This document shows positions 63,654 to 64,000 of a stretch of DNA of 64,000 bases, one piece after another. The stretch is from Pseudopedobacter sp035496935 (GTDB taxonomy: Bacteria; Bacteroidota; Bacteroidia; Sphingobacteriales; Sphingobacteriaceae). The stretch spans positions 124,001 through 188,000 of the forward strand of contig DATJED010000028.1 of the NCBI GenBank assembly GCA_035496935.1. The letters run 5' to 3'. The first letter of the stretch is position 1, and every line of letters begins with the position of its first letter. The notes under the pieces are model-generated. The model ran no database searches, was not told the origin of the DNA, and saw nothing but the letters and a program-made list of their open reading frames with translations. The translations under genes and the position numbers were made by a program.

Positions 63654-64000
63654 ATGATAAAGCAAACATTAGTAGCCATTTGCCTTTTGGCTTCGGCACC
63701 GGCTTTAGCCCAAAACAGTGCTTTTAATTACGATTTTGGCGATGCTAAAGCTTCATTTGCGCCAAATCCAGGAGCCTCTTCTACCAAGTTTTTACCTAAG
63801 ATAACAGGTTCTGTAAAATCTATAAAACCTGTGGTCAGGATTCGTACCGCTTCAGACGGGTCAGGAGAATTCAACTTGGTAACAGGTGGAGCTAGTTTTG
63901 TAAAAGGTGCAGGGTTAGAAGTGGTTGCAGGTACTACAACCAGCAAACTTTCTATGTACGATTTGGAAATGAAAACTGTAACCAAAATCAGCTTCGATAT
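63654..64000 (+). CDS. Secreted protein, truncated by the window end
   Basis: ATG at 63654, 7 bases after the lyase stop, gives MIKQTLVAICLLASAPALAQ, a clear signal peptide, then NSAFNYDFGDAKASFAPNPG and LSMYDLEMKTVTKISFD, open to the last base (115 codons). The first domain looks like a beta sandwich; no catalytic motif is inside the window. Probably another enzyme or binding protein of the locus, in operon with the lyase. Confidence 0.75.
   Translation, partial: MIKQTLVAICLLASAPALAQNSAFNYDFGDAKASFAPNPGASSTKFLPKITGSVKSIKPVVRIRTASDGSGEFNLVTGGASFVKGAGLEVVAGTTTSKLSMYDLEMKTVTKISFD

Overview
The window looks like chromosomal DNA of a Bacteroidota bacterium, most likely a Sphingobacteriaceae member close to Pedobacter. 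The evidence is a SusC/SusD pair, a type IX secretion C-terminal domain, an S16 protein with a long acidic tail, several promoters with the Bacteroidota -7 box TAnnTTTG, AT-rich sequence and a strong plant/algal polysaccharide repertoire. No prophage, insertion sequence or CRISPR array was seen. One tRNA gene (Phe, GAA) is present.

Layout. 1-372: end-truncated GNAT acetyltransferase. 0.5-8.2 kb: three secreted glycosidases (GH2, GH127-like, GH78) that suit pectin or rhamnogalacturonan side chains; the two divergent promoter regions share a 13-base word with an AAACGTTT core. 8.7-14.1 kb: the translationally coupled imuA-imuB-dnaE2 mutagenesis cassette, with a palindrome in its promoter. 14.2-19.0 kb: a CHASE8-like sensor kinase and YfiR-like protein divergent from a TonB-dependent receptor. 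19.5-24.3 kb: small stress-type proteins (SRPBCC, DoxX, DinB-like), a decayed gene, a DUF2945 protein, an IPT/TIG lipoprotein and tRNA-Phe. 24.5-31.9 kb: redox genes (membrane Fe-S protein plus CCG-domain protein; MarR regulator, ferredoxin-NADP reductase, 2Fe-2S ferredoxin, type II NADH dehydrogenase) around rpsP. 31.9-43.1 kb: mixed housekeeping genes (Nei-like glycosylase, FKBP isomerase, DHH phosphoesterase, ndk, cobA, fcl, trmB, polyprenyl synthase, TerC). 43.4-51.6 kb: a tripartite RND efflux operon with three small genes and a Crp/Fnr regulator. 51.9-54.4 kb: an arsenic resistance operon (arsR, DUF6428, arsenate reductase-like, ACR3). 54.5-64.0 kb: a uronic-acid polysaccharide utilisation locus with SusC, SusD, a large PL6 lyase, a jelly-roll lyase and a truncated secreted protein.

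How they work together. In the last locus three promoters carry seven copies of TTGGTnnACCAA, in two cases fused directly to a TAnnTTTG -7 box. This predicts one FadR-type GntR repressor, encoded outside the window, that switches polymer binding, cleavage and import together. The arsenic operon has an operator-like palindrome 7 bases before arsR, and three proteins of the metal and efflux region end in Cys-Cys.

The intergenic DNA is unusual. Several gaps hold degenerate tracts built from short repeated words, plus an 11-copy TTAG repeat directly at the trmB stop codon. Gene remnants are visible at 8428-8622, 21117-21487, 43100-43231 and 43367-43403, the last a diverged copy of the start of arsR.
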